A stretch of 64,000 nucleotides of DNA from a virus. The stretch spans positions 1 to 64,000 of the IMG/VR virus record IMGVR_UViG_3300020202_000066, one strand, 5' to 3'. The notes under the pieces are model-generated. The model ran no database searches and was not told the DNA's origin. It saw only the letters and a list, made by a program, of their open reading frames with translations. Below, piece after piece: positions 46,436 through 53,682 of the stretch. The position numbers and the translations under genes were made by a program. Numbering within the stretch: the first letter of the stretch is position 1; each line of letters begins with the position of its first letter.

Positions 46436-46507
46436 TAGCCCGCCGGAGACTCGAACTCCGCTTCCCCGTTTGAAGGACGGGGGACTTCACCCATAGTCGA
46501 GCGGGCC
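46436..46507 (-). tRNA. tRNA-Glu(TTC) with C33
   Basis: CCCGT-CCTTCAA-ACGGG: anticodon TTC, base 33 is C. Acceptor shared with the neighbouring Glu(CTC), from which it may have been copied. Confidence 0.78.
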
Positions 46508-46633
46508 GCGAGGAACGCGAGAAGGGCCCCGAGGGGCCGGCGTTCGAGCGGACCGGTGAGCGAGGGTGAGGAGTGCATGCGCCGGCATAGCGCTGCCCGG
46601 CCGGCGCGGGTGCATGTCGAGGACGACTGCGAG

Positions 46634-46900
46634 CTACTGGCCCGTCGACGTCGGATGCGGAGGCGGGTTGGTTTCGAGGTGCTCGAGCAGCGCGCGTACT
46701 GCGCAATCCTTCGACTCGATCAGCTTCCTGAGCGCCACGGTGCGCTCCGCGCTGCCGGGGAGCATCTGGACGAGCTGGTGAGCTAGCACGCAGTACGGCT
46801 CGCTGGCCTTCTGCAAGAAGAACGGCAGGTGCGCGAAGCGGAAGAACTTCAGCAGGGGCTCGGGGGGCGGTGCCGCGGGGACTTCGGTCGTGTCGGTCAT
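46634..46900 (-). CDS. Acb2/Tad1-like hairpin protein (candidate anti-CBASS/anti-Thoeris sponge)
   Basis: 88 residues from ATG 46900 (GAGGAGAG upstream). FFRFAHLPFFLQKASEPYCV ... LPGSAERTVALRKLIESKDCAVRA fits the short helical-hairpin phage family annotated Acb2/Tad1-like, with the ERTVALRKL...KD.AVRA helix. Characterised members bind cyclic nucleotide or ADP-ribose signals and so block CBASS or Thoeris immunity. Ligand and activity of this member are inferred, not shown. It leads the leftward tRNA region. Confidence 0.68.
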   Translation of the reverse strand: MTDTTEVPAAPPPEPLLKFFRFAHLPFFLQKASEPYCVLAHQLVQMLPGSAERTVALRKLIESKDCAVRALLEHLETNPPPHPTSTGQ

Positions 46901-47091
46901 AGGCAGACTCTCCTCGTGGTCGGAGCCAGAATGACTTGGGCGTCGGTGTGAGCCGCTGGAAGCTCCCCGGCGTCAGGGCCCCGCGTGCGATGGAACCGGG
47001 TCTTGTCCCCACGGGCCTGTGCTTCGGCCAACCTCGACCGTCAGCAGCTCGGGCGAACCGTAGGCGCGCCGGGGCGCGGGCGCAAGCACTG

Positions 47092-47229
47092 TCAGCCGGG
47101 GATAGCGAGGGCCACCAGGCTGACGACCGCGACCGACTCCAGGATCGCGACGAAGTCGAACAGCAGGATGGCTCGCTCCGTCGGCTCGAACGACCTTCCG
47201 TCGAGCCAACGGGCGATCAGGTACGTCAC
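47092..47229 (-). CDS. 45-residue membrane protein
   Basis: GTG 47229 behind GGGAGG. MTYLIARWLDG start and a hydrophobic C-terminal half (ILESVAVVSLVALAIPG). Third in a row of three small membrane proteins. Confidence 0.65.
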   Translation of the reverse strand: MTYLIARWLDGRSFEPTERAILLFDFVAILESVAVVSLVALAIPG

Positions 47230-47241
47230 GGATACCTCCCT

Positions 47242-47415
47242 TCAGCGCGGCAGCACGACCTCCGTCGGCGTGTGTCCGTTCACCAGGTAGTAGATCAGCC
47301 CGTGCCAGCCGTAGCAGTGAACGATCCACGCGAGGATCGGGATCCCGATGAGGATGAAGAGGATGAGCACGGCGGCTTCATCGGATGATTCGCCGCGTCG
47401 GTTGAGGCGGGTCAC
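47242..47415 (-). CDS. 57-residue membrane protein
   Basis: GTG 47415 overlaps the previous stop (GTGA). One strong helix (AAVLILFILIGIPILAWIVH) and a short tail. Function unknown. Confidence 0.65.
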   Translation of the reverse strand: MTRLNRRGESSDEAAVLILFILIGIPILAWIVHCYGWHGLIYYLVNGHTPTEVVLPR

Positions 47416-47684
47416 TTCGCATCGTCTCCCACACCGGTGAACTTCACCGAGCAGCGGAGGTGCTTGCCGGGCGTGCTGGCCCACCAGTCGTAGAGCCACG
47501 CGACGAGGGCGAACGGGGTCACGAGGAGGGCGCACACGCCGGCGACCAGCAGAGGTCCGCCGATCAGAAGGATGACCAAGAGCCACGGGAAGGCCAGCGG
47601 CGTGCAGCCGAGCGCAGCAACCCACCCCGGCCAGATCTGAAAGCCCCATCCGATCAGGGACACGATCGCGAGCGCATATGGCAT
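47412..47684 (-). CDS. 90-residue multi-pass membrane protein
   Basis: ATG 47684 behind GGAGG at six bases. Two to three hydrophobic segments (LAIVSLIGWGFQIWPGWVAA, LLVILLIGGPLLVAGVCALL). Together with the two proteins downstream it could be a holin-like or superinfection-exclusion set; there is no homology to prove it. Confidence 0.65.
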   Translation of the reverse strand: MPYALAIVSLIGWGFQIWPGWVAALGCTPLAFPWLLVILLIGGPLLVAGVCALLVTPFALVAWLYDWWASTPGKHLRCSVKFTGVGDDAK

Positions 47685-47895
47685 CACGTGCCTCCTCAGC
47701 AGCTACTCGTCCCCGGCCTGCGGCCAGTTGGGCAACAAGGCACTGGCCAGTGCAGTGGTTTCACCGTAGCCGAGGTACGGCCCAGCGGGGGACGGTCAGT
47801 CTCGGCGGAGGGGACCGCGACCAACTCCTTAAGGAATTGCAAATTCAGCTGGGATCATGGTTCCATGTCCGCACGGGGGGGCATTGGAGGTTCGC

Positions 47896-48852
47896 ATGAC
47901 GGATCCGGGAACAACGAAAAGATCCATCTACTTCTTTCGGGTGAGGGTAGCTCCGGACACGAACGGACGAGCACAGGAGTTCAATCCGGACGAGGCTGTG
48001 CGACGCATCGCAGAACTCTCATTCGCGCGGAACATCACCGGTGCCAGCAGCGCCTACCACACTTACCAAGACGGTTCTGCGGTCGCTGTATGGCCCCTGC
48101 CGCAGACCCCGGCCCCGCGGGTTGGTTTGAAACTCGGGGGGCTGCGGAGGCAGAACCTACCTCACCTTGAGGACGGTGGAAATCTTGACGCGCTGAATCT
48201 GCAGGTCGGAAAGAACTTGGCGGAGTTGACTCACATGGTCTTCTTCAAGGAAAAGAAGCAACTAATCGTGGCTTCGGAGGCCAACTTTTTTGGTCCAAGG
48301 CCAACCAGATTTCCGTATTATCTTCAGGCGAAGTTTTCGGATATGCCCCAGATCTTCCTGGAGCTGCTCGTCAATGAACACATGGCCAAGAAGTTGAACA
48401 CGCTCGAGGATATCCGCCTGCTTCGCCTCAAGCTGCGACGGAGCAACGCCGATGTTCTGAAAGAGGCCAGCCCGAGCCTGGCTAAAGCCCTCCAAGCGGC
48501 ATGCGAAGATGCAGACGCGCCCGTGTTCGAACTCACTCTGCGCGCCGATGAGCGCTCGCGCCAGGCGCTGAACCCTTCCTTGATCGACATGGTTAAGAAC
48601 ATCATCGGCTTGGGTCTTGTCGATAGAGGTAGGGAGGAGATTGTTGTCCGAGGCTATAGCAACGAAACTTCCCGAGTGGAGGAGTTCGACCTCCTAAAGG
48701 ACCGCGCTGTGGTGAAGACTGTGGTCATGAAGGAGTCCGAGAAGTCTCGGAATGTTGACTCTGAGGACATGATCTCTAAGATGATCGAGTCCTACGAGGG
48801 AGAGAAGTCATGGCTGCTGAAGGCCCCGTCGCTCGCATCACTTCGGCAGTAG
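47896..48852 (+). CDS. DUF6731-like protein, first gene of a two-gene cassette
   Basis: 318 residues from ATG 47896 (GGAGG upstream). IYFFRVRVAPDTN, RRIAELSFARNI, YHTYQDGSAVAVWPLPQ, LAELTHMVFFKEKK, FFGPRPTRFPYYLQAKF, EDIRLLRLKLRRSNADVLKE follow a family I recall as DUF6731, whose members lie next to small membrane proteins. Codon use is unlike neighbours: AGA, TTT, TAT and CTT codons cluster around 48285-48340. The strand is opposite to the surrounding genes. All this points to a recently acquired accessory cassette; a defence role is inferred only. Confidence 0.72.
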   Translation: MTDPGTTKRSIYFFRVRVAPDTNGRAQEFNPDEAVRRIAELSFARNITGASSAYHTYQDGSAVAVWPLPQTPAPRVGLKLGGLRRQNLPHLEDGGNLDALNLQVGKNLAELTHMVFFKEKKQLIVASEANFFGPRPTRFPYYLQAKFSDMPQIFLELLVNEHMAKKLNTLEDIRLLRLKLRRSNADVLKEASPSLAKALQAACEDADAPVFELTLRADERSRQALNPSLIDMVKNIIGLGLVDRGREEIVVRGYSNETSRVEEFDLLKDRAVVKTVVMKESEKSRNVDSEDMISKMIESYEGEKSWLLKAPSLASLRQ

Positions 48853-49361
48853 ATCTCTTCCTCCAACGCTGGTTCCTGGCGATTGATTTTTGCGTCTCTT
48901 CGGGCGCTTTCCTGATCCTGCTCGGAATCAATGCCTGCAGACCGTTCGTCTCAGTCCCGGCCGGGATGAGGTCGATGCTCTACAGCACCACCGTTTCGCT
49001 CTGTGGCTCGCTTCTTGGGTTTCTCATATCAGCTGTCTCTATCATCATTGCCTTGGCCTCGCTGCCACAGTTCCAGATTCTGAAGGACAGCGGTGCGCTG
49101 CCACAGCTGTACCAAGTCTACTTCCAGGCCATATTTTGGCTTGGCGCAGCCACCGCTTGGGCCTTTGCGGCGATGCTCATCGACACGGATGCGAGCCCGC
49201 ATCCCTGGGTTGGATGGGTGCAATTCTGGCTGTTGCTCGTGGCTGCGATCCGGACGTATCGATCGGTCCGGTATCTTCGAAAGATGACTGTGGCGGCCGC
49301 CGCAGCACCGGCCGATGCTGACCGCGCTAGAGCACCGGAGCCGGAGTCGGCCTTCGGCTAG
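48810..49361 (+). CDS. multi-pass membrane partner of the DUF6731-like gene
   Basis: 183 residues from ATG 48810, overlapping the previous gene by 43 bases. About four hydrophobic segments (AIDFCVSSGAFLILLGINA, VSLCGSLLGFLISAVSIIIA, FWLGAATAWAFAAMLI, FWLLLVAAIRTY) and a short basic-acidic tail. A gene pair of soluble sensor plus membrane effector is a common defence layout; here it is a hypothesis. Confidence 0.75.
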   Translation: MAAEGPVARITSAVDLFLQRWFLAIDFCVSSGAFLILLGINACRPFVSVPAGMRSMLYSTTVSLCGSLLGFLISAVSIIIALASLPQFQILKDSGALPQLYQVYFQAIFWLGAATAWAFAAMLIDTDASPHPWVGWVQFWLLLVAAIRTYRSVRYLRKMTVAAAAAPADADRARAPEPESAFG

Positions 49362-49484
49362 CCGATCGGTGCCCGCTTCGTAGGGCAGGAAGAGTGGTCA
49401 GCAACTCTGGTTGACCCGATGGAACATCGCCGGATCGGCCGGCAAGCGCGCTAGGAGGAGTGGACGTCGCGACGGTGGCGGGTC

Positions 49485-49685
49485 TCACTTCCTCCGGATC
49501 GGGATCGTGCGCCATCCGCTCTCAGGCTTCGAGTCGACCCACACGACCTCGCCCTCGACGCCGCAGCGGAGGCACTCCCAGCCATCGAGCACCAACGGCC
49601 CGGCGGTCGTCGAGTGCCGTGCGGCCTCCTTCAAGCGCTCCGCATCGCGGTGGATCCACAGGTGATCCCAGAGCCAGCACCACAC
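49485..49685 (-). CDS. small CxxC protein (66 aa)
   Basis: GTG 49685 with GCGAGG eight bases before. VWCWLWDHLWIHRDAERL start; WECLRCGVEGEVVWV zinc-ribbon-like pair. No family recognised. The 120 bases to the left hold no gene. Confidence 0.55.
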   Translation of the reverse strand: MWCWLWDHLWIHRDAERLKEAARHSTTAGPLVLDGWECLRCGVEGEVVWVDSKPESGWRTIPIRRK

Positions 49686-49700
49686 GGCCGTCACCTCGCT

Positions 49701-49749
49701 GTTCTCACTTCGGCCCGGTGCTGAGAACACCGGGCTCGCCGTTCTCAGC
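49701..49749. promoter_or_regulatory. GTTCTCA/TGAGAAC dyad cluster
   Basis: Three copies of GTTCTCA (one inverted). Two alternative hairpins are possible: GCTGAGAAC/GTTCTCAGC (49720-49749) and GCCCGGTG/CACCGGGC (49713-49735). They compete, which is typical of operators or switch-like leaders. Confidence 0.5.
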
Positions 49750-49804
49750 GCGGCAAGTACGGGTGGAGCGTGGGGAGGCGAGGCGTTCGGCCGGCTGCGG
49801 GATG

Positions 49805-50128
49805 TCAGTCCACGAACTCCGCCGGCCGGTCATCGACCTCGACGGGCTCCCGCTCCGCCATCGCCGCGGTCCGATCGATCTTGAACCGGTCGCCGTTGCC
49901 CCATGGCGTGGCGGTCACGAGCCAGTTCCGGTGCTCGCAGCCGGCGCAGTCCAGGTACCGTCGGCCGTCGACCTCCCCGGCGGTGAAGTGGCGATCGAGC
50001 GTGGGCTCCCCGCCGCGCTTCTTCGGCACGTGGTCGACGAAGAGAGGACCGCCGCACCCGCCGCACTCGGGCGAGCCGACCAAGGTGAGCGTGGAGTCGG
50101 GGGTCAGGGTTCGCGGGAGCGCGGGCAT
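49805..50128 (-). CDS. zinc-ribbon protein (107 aa)
   Basis: ATG 50128 behind AAGGAGG. ECGGCGGPLFVDHV ... LDCAGCEHRNW makes a four-Cys ribbon. No further family. First gene after a strong promoter (50176-50204). Confidence 0.75.
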   Translation of the reverse strand: MPALPRTLTPDSTLTLVGSPECGGCGGPLFVDHVPKKRGGEPTLDRHFTAGEVDGRRYLDCAGCEHRNWLVTATPWGNGDRFKIDRTAAMAEREPVEVDDRPAEFVD

Positions 50129-50175
50129 GGGGATCCTCCTTGGGGTTGCGGTGTAGGTGGTGCGGTACACCCGTG

Positions 50176-50204
50176 AGTGTAATTTGGGTGTGCGCCGCTG
50201 TCCA
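50176..50204 (-). promoter_or_regulatory. promoter TGGACA-N17-TACACT
   Basis: On the minus strand -35 TGGACA (50204-50199), 17 bases, -10 TACACT (50181-50176). Imperfect inverted repeats GGTACACCC/GGGTGTGC flank the -10 region. Confidence 0.65.
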
Positions 50205-50219
50205 CCATGATCGGAGGGA

Positions 50220-51167
50220 TCACCCGGACCGGAGCCCCGGCAGCCGGCACCGGGGGCAGACCTCGTACAAGCGGGCGTCTTTGCACACTGCGCAGGGCAG
50301 CTTGAGCGTGTCGCACTCCTGCCGGTACCGCAGCGCACAGGGATCGCAGAGCTCGAATTCGTCGGGCACCGAGGTCCTGAGGTCCATCGATGCGCAGGCG
50401 GCACAGAGGTGACTCGTGCATGCCTCCACCGCGAGCGCTTCCTCCGCACGGTTCGGCCGCGGCCGGGGGACCTCCCACCCCTTGCCGCACTTCTCGCAGC
50501 CGACCTGCCTGCGCTGGAAGCCGATGGAGGGTCCGTCGACGAGCTTGTGGCGGATCACGGCCGCCGCGGCGGTGGGTGGATCGTTCGGCTGCGCGGACTC
50601 CTCGACAGGGGGCAACGGATCGGTGGAGCTCCGAGGAATTTTGGGGGAGTCCTCCGCCGCGGGCGGACAGCGAGGGGGGCGACCGGCCTGGTCGAGGGGC
50701 TCGTACACGACCACCCGGACGTCGGGGAGCCCGGCGAAGGCGCGCTCGATCAGGGGGCGGACGTCGGACCAGGCGAGCCCGCCCAAGCCGCAGCCCAGTG
50801 CGGGGATGGCGATCGATGGGATGCTCCGCTCCTTCACCTCACGGACCAGCGCGGCCAGCCCGGTCTCGATGTAAGCCAGAGTGCTCTTGCCGGTCCAGCG
50901 CCGCTTCGTCGGGAAGTTGATGATGAGGGAGCGGGGCCCGAGTCGACCCAGGTCGAACACGAACAGGCGGCCCGGGTAAACGTCGCCGCGGTCGCACGCT
51001 GCGACGTAAGCCTTGAAGTTCTCTGGATACGCGGCTTTGAACTTGGCGGCGAGGCCCGCTCCCATCACGCCGAGGCAGTTCACGGGGTTGACCAAGGCCA
51101 CGACGTCGGCCCAGAGAATGTCGCCTGTGTTGAACTCGATGTGGGACGGGCTGGGCTGGATGTTCAA
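50220..51167 (-). CDS. DarG-like macrodomain protein with C-terminal zinc fingers
   Basis: 315 residues from TTG 51167. Residues 8-160 are a macrodomain: NTGDILWADVVALVNPVNCLG, GVMGAGLAAKF, NFPTKRRWTGKS and ALGCGLGGLAW match the DarG subfamily, which removes ADP-ribose from DNA. Residues 215-315 add CEKCGKGW, CAACAS, CDPCA, CAVC, CPRC. A phage macrodomain could reverse DarT ADP-ribosylation of phage DNA or degrade ADP-ribose signals. No DarT gene is next to it, so an anti-defence role is more likely than a toxin-antitoxin pair. Confidence 0.82.
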   Translation of the reverse strand: MNIQPSPSHIEFNTGDILWADVVALVNPVNCLGVMGAGLAAKFKAAYPENFKAYVAACDRGDVYPGRLFVFDLGRLGPRSLIINFPTKRRWTGKSTLAYIETGLAALVREVKERSIPSIAIPALGCGLGGLAWSDVRPLIERAFAGLPDVRVVVYEPLDQAGRPPRCPPAAEDSPKIPRSSTDPLPPVEESAQPNDPPTAAAAVIRHKLVDGPSIGFQRRQVGCEKCGKGWEVPRPRPNRAEEALAVEACTSHLCAACASMDLRTSVPDEFELCDPCALRYRQECDTLKLPCAVCKDARLYEVCPRCRLPGLRSG

Positions 51168-51236
51168 GCGGCACGACCTTTCGGGACGGGACTGGAGCCA
51201 GGGAGACCACCCGGCACCGTAGCCGCTCCGTGAAGT

Positions 51237-51803
51237 TCAGTCGACCTCGATCGCGGCGCGCAGCGTCACCCGCGCCCGACGCAGGGCCGACCGGTGCGCC
51301 CCCGAGTGAACTCCCGTCGCCGCGGTGATCTCCCGTTCCTGGTGGCGCTGGATCGGCCCGAGAATGACGGCGGTCCGCTGCTTCTTCGGCAGCATGTTGA
51401 TCTTCGCCACCAACCGGGAGAGCACGTCCCGTACCTCGACGGCGATCTCCGGTCCCCGCTCCGGCCGGTCCGGCGGCTGCACACCCACAGCATCCAGGCT
51501 CTCGCACGTGGTCTGCGCAAGGCGCCGGGCCTGCCGCCGGTACCGCATCGACCGGATCATCGCGGTGTTCAGCGCCACGCGGTAGAGCCAGGATGAGAAG
51601 AGGCTCCGGTGCTGGAACGAGGGGAGAGAGCGGTGGACCTGCAGCCACACGTCCTGCACGGCGTCCTCGAGCTCGAACTCAACCACGTACCGTGTGCAGG
51701 CTCGCCGGACGAGCGCGACGTGACGGCGGTACAGGGACGCGAAGGCGTCGTGGTCTCCGGCTGCGGCGAGAGCGACGGCATCGTGGTCCGGGTCGGGCGT
51801 CAC
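51237..51803 (-). CDS. ECF-type sigma factor
   Basis: 188 residues from GTG 51803. Sigma region 2: FASLYRRHVALVRRACTRYV, LEDAVQDVWLQVHR, LFSSWLYRVALNTA. Region 4: LPKKQRTAVILGPIQ, EREITAATGVHSGAHRSALR. No anti-sigma gene is adjacent. A phage-encoded sigma factor would turn host RNA polymerase to chosen promoters, perhaps late genes. The divergent intergenic region at 51804-52117 is the obvious place for its own promoter. Confidence 0.85.
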   Translation of the reverse strand: MTPDPDHDAVALAAAGDHDAFASLYRRHVALVRRACTRYVVEFELEDAVQDVWLQVHRSLPSFQHRSLFSSWLYRVALNTAMIRSMRYRRQARRLAQTTCESLDAVGVQPPDRPERGPEIAVEVRDVLSRLVAKINMLPKKQRTAVILGPIQRHQEREITAATGVHSGAHRSALRRARVTLRAAIEVD

Positions 51804-52117
51804 TGCTGGACCACTTCCTGAGAATTCCGGAAAATTTTGGGGAGGAGAGAGGGGGACCGATTTTGGAAAAATGGGATGTTACGAGGGGGGGCTACCGGGA
51901 CCCCCTCCGAGGCGGTAATAATTCCCCACCCTGCCGCGGTGGCCCGCGCCGCCGAGGCACGCCCGCCGGACCGAGCTGTCGGCTGCTGCCGACACCGAGC
52001 CGCGCTCGGCGCGGTCGACTCGGCTGGCCTGTCGAGGTCGAAACCTGTTGCGCACACCCCGAGAATCGGGTATGAGAATGGTACTTCTGGTTTGAAGTCG
52101 ACGAGAGGAGTGCGGCG
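51804..52117. other. divergent intergenic region, sigma gene / recombinase
   Basis: About 314 bases without a supported gene. Unusually A/T-rich stretches (AATTTTGGGGAGG near 51833, ATTTTGGAAAAATGGG near 51862) and a GAGGGGG/CCCCCTC stem-loop around 51884-51909. AATTTTGGGG recurs at about 50637. Confidence 0.45.
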
Positions 52118-53071
52118 ATGGAGACCCGACCTGTCCCTTCCGAGCTCGTGGTCACCCACGAGATCCCCGCCGACCGGAACCCGGCGCTGGTCTATCTGGG
52201 CAGCCTTGGGGCCGGCAGTCTCCACTCCCAGACCGGCGCGCTCGAGCAGATGGCCCGCCTCCTCAGCGGCGGACTCGTCGGCCTGCGGGAACTCAACTGG
52301 TCCGCCGTCCGATACCCGCACGTCGCGCGCCTCAGGACATTGCTGGTCGACCAAGGCAAGGCGCCCGCGACGGTGAACCGATTCCTGGCAGCCATCAAGG
52401 GAACTGCCCGGGAATCCTGGCGACTCGGGTACATCGATGCCGAAGAGCTGCGGCGTGTCGAAGACGTGAAGTCCGTGCGAGGCTCGACCCTCCCCGCAGG
52501 CCGGGCACTTTCCATCGCCGAGGTTCAGGCGCTCGGCAATGCGTGCGACCGGACCACCCCCGGCGGGGCGCGCGATGCTGCGATGATCGCAGTCCTGTTC
52601 GGCGGGGGCCTGCGCCGGCAGGAGCTGGTCTCGCTTGACCTCAGCGACTACACGCCCGTGACCGGCGAGCTCCGCATCCGCGCTGGCAAGGGGCACAAGG
52701 AGCGGCTCGTGTACGCGACCAACGGCAGCGCGACCCTCCTGGCCGCCTGGCTTGCGCATCGCGGCGGCGAGCCGGGGCCGCTGTTCGTCCCCGTGAACAA
52801 GGGCGGTCGGGTGACGATCGCTCGCTTGAACCCACAAGCGGTGTACATGATGCTGCGAGCTCGTGGCGCCGAGGCGGGCCTCGCCCCCTTCAGCCCGCAC
52901 GACCTGCGCCGGACCTTCATCGGCGAGCTGCTGGACCGTGGGGCCGACCTCGCTGCAGTGCAGCAGCTCGCCGGTCACGCGAACATCACCACGACCGCCC
53001 GGTACGACCGCCGCGGAGAGCGCGCCAAGCGCAAGGCCGCCGAGCTCCTGCACATCCCGTTCGGCCAGTAG
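52118..53071 (+). CDS. second tyrosine recombinase (XerC/D-like)
   Basis: 317 residues from ATG 52118 (GAGAGGAG upstream). Catalytic Arg in GGGLRRQELVSL, SPHDLRRTFIGEL box, AGHANITTTARYDRR with His and Tyr nucleophile. Shorter than the integrase at 34.3 kb and more Xer-like. Possible roles are resolving genome multimers, inverting a segment, or a second integration system; no repeat target was identified next to it. Confidence 0.87.
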   Translation: METRPVPSELVVTHEIPADRNPALVYLGSLGAGSLHSQTGALEQMARLLSGGLVGLRELNWSAVRYPHVARLRTLLVDQGKAPATVNRFLAAIKGTARESWRLGYIDAEELRRVEDVKSVRGSTLPAGRALSIAEVQALGNACDRTTPGGARDAAMIAVLFGGGLRRQELVSLDLSDYTPVTGELRIRAGKGHKERLVYATNGSATLLAAWLAHRGGEPGPLFVPVNKGGRVTIARLNPQAVYMMLRARGAEAGLAPFSPHDLRRTFIGELLDRGADLAAVQQLAGHANITTTARYDRRGERAKRKAAELLHIPFGQ

Positions 53072-53073
53072 CA

Positions 53074-53682
53074 TCACGCCGCCTTCGTGCCGGCAGCCGC
53101 GGCGGCCGCCTTGGCAGCTTCCTTCGCCCGGGCCGCGGCCTTGCGCGCCTGGCGCTTCTCCTCGCGGGTGAGCTTCCTCGCGCGATGCTTCGGCTTCTTC
53201 GGCCGACCGTGCGGAACAGAAGCAACGCCCCGCAGCACGCCGAGGCGCTTGGCGTTGTCCCCGAGTTCGCGGTCGATCTGCTCGTCCGTGAGCTTGTCGG
53301 GGTCCGCGTCCTGGTCCACGACCTGGATCTTGCCGGTGTCGATGCGCAGCTTGATGCGCGACTGCCGCGCCTCGCGCGCCTGCTTGATCAGCGCCGCCTG
53401 CTGGGTCGCGGTGATGGGCCGGGGCTTGCCGTCTGCGTCCTTCGCGTCGAGCTCCGCGAGGGCTCGCTCCTCCAGCGACACGAAGAACGCCTCACAGCCC
53501 GCGAGGAACTCGGCGGGCTTCTGGTTCCAGCTGTCGCGGTGCCGCGCGCGCAGGCGCTTCTTCCAGACGCGAACACTGTCGGCGTCGGCCTGGAAGTGGT
53601 CCTCGATCTGGGAGTTGCGCCAGCCGGCGAGGACCATGCGCTCGAGGTCGCGCATCTCGACGTCGGTCAGTCTGCGGGCCAC
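53074..53682 (-). CDS. terminase small subunit-like HTH protein
   Basis: 202 residues from GTG 53682 (GGGAGG upstream). N-terminal HTH (MVLAGWRNSQIEDHFQAD ... VWKKRLRARHRD), a long helical middle (QQAALIKQAREARQSRIKLR), and a Lys/Ala-rich basic tail. This layout resembles small terminase subunits, which select phage DNA for packaging, but no large terminase lies in the window. The long non-coding stretch beside it could be the packaging site. Confidence 0.5.
   Translation of the reverse strand: MARRLTDVEMRDLERMVLAGWRNSQIEDHFQADADSVRVWKKRLRARHRDSWNQKPAEFLAGCEAFFVSLEERALAELDAKDADGKPRPITATQQAALIKQAREARQSRIKLRIDTGKIQVVDQDADPDKLTDEQIDRELGDNAKRLGVLRGVASVPHGRPKKPKHRARKLTREEKRQARKAAARAKEAAKAAAAAAGTKAA

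Noticed and set aside
42449-46507. CRISPR-like reading of the regularly spaced elements
   Set aside because: The regular units are tRNA genes with different sequences and proper cloverleaf pairs. There are no identical repeats with unique spacers.
46901-47091. Possible extra tRNA or gene in the gap
   Set aside because: GGAGC/GCTCC pairing can be drawn but there is no anticodon arm or T arm, and no frame has a ribosome site.
50220-51167. DarTG toxin-antitoxin pair
   Set aside because: Only the macrodomain half is present. Neighbouring genes are a zinc-ribbon protein and a sigma factor, neither resembling DarT.
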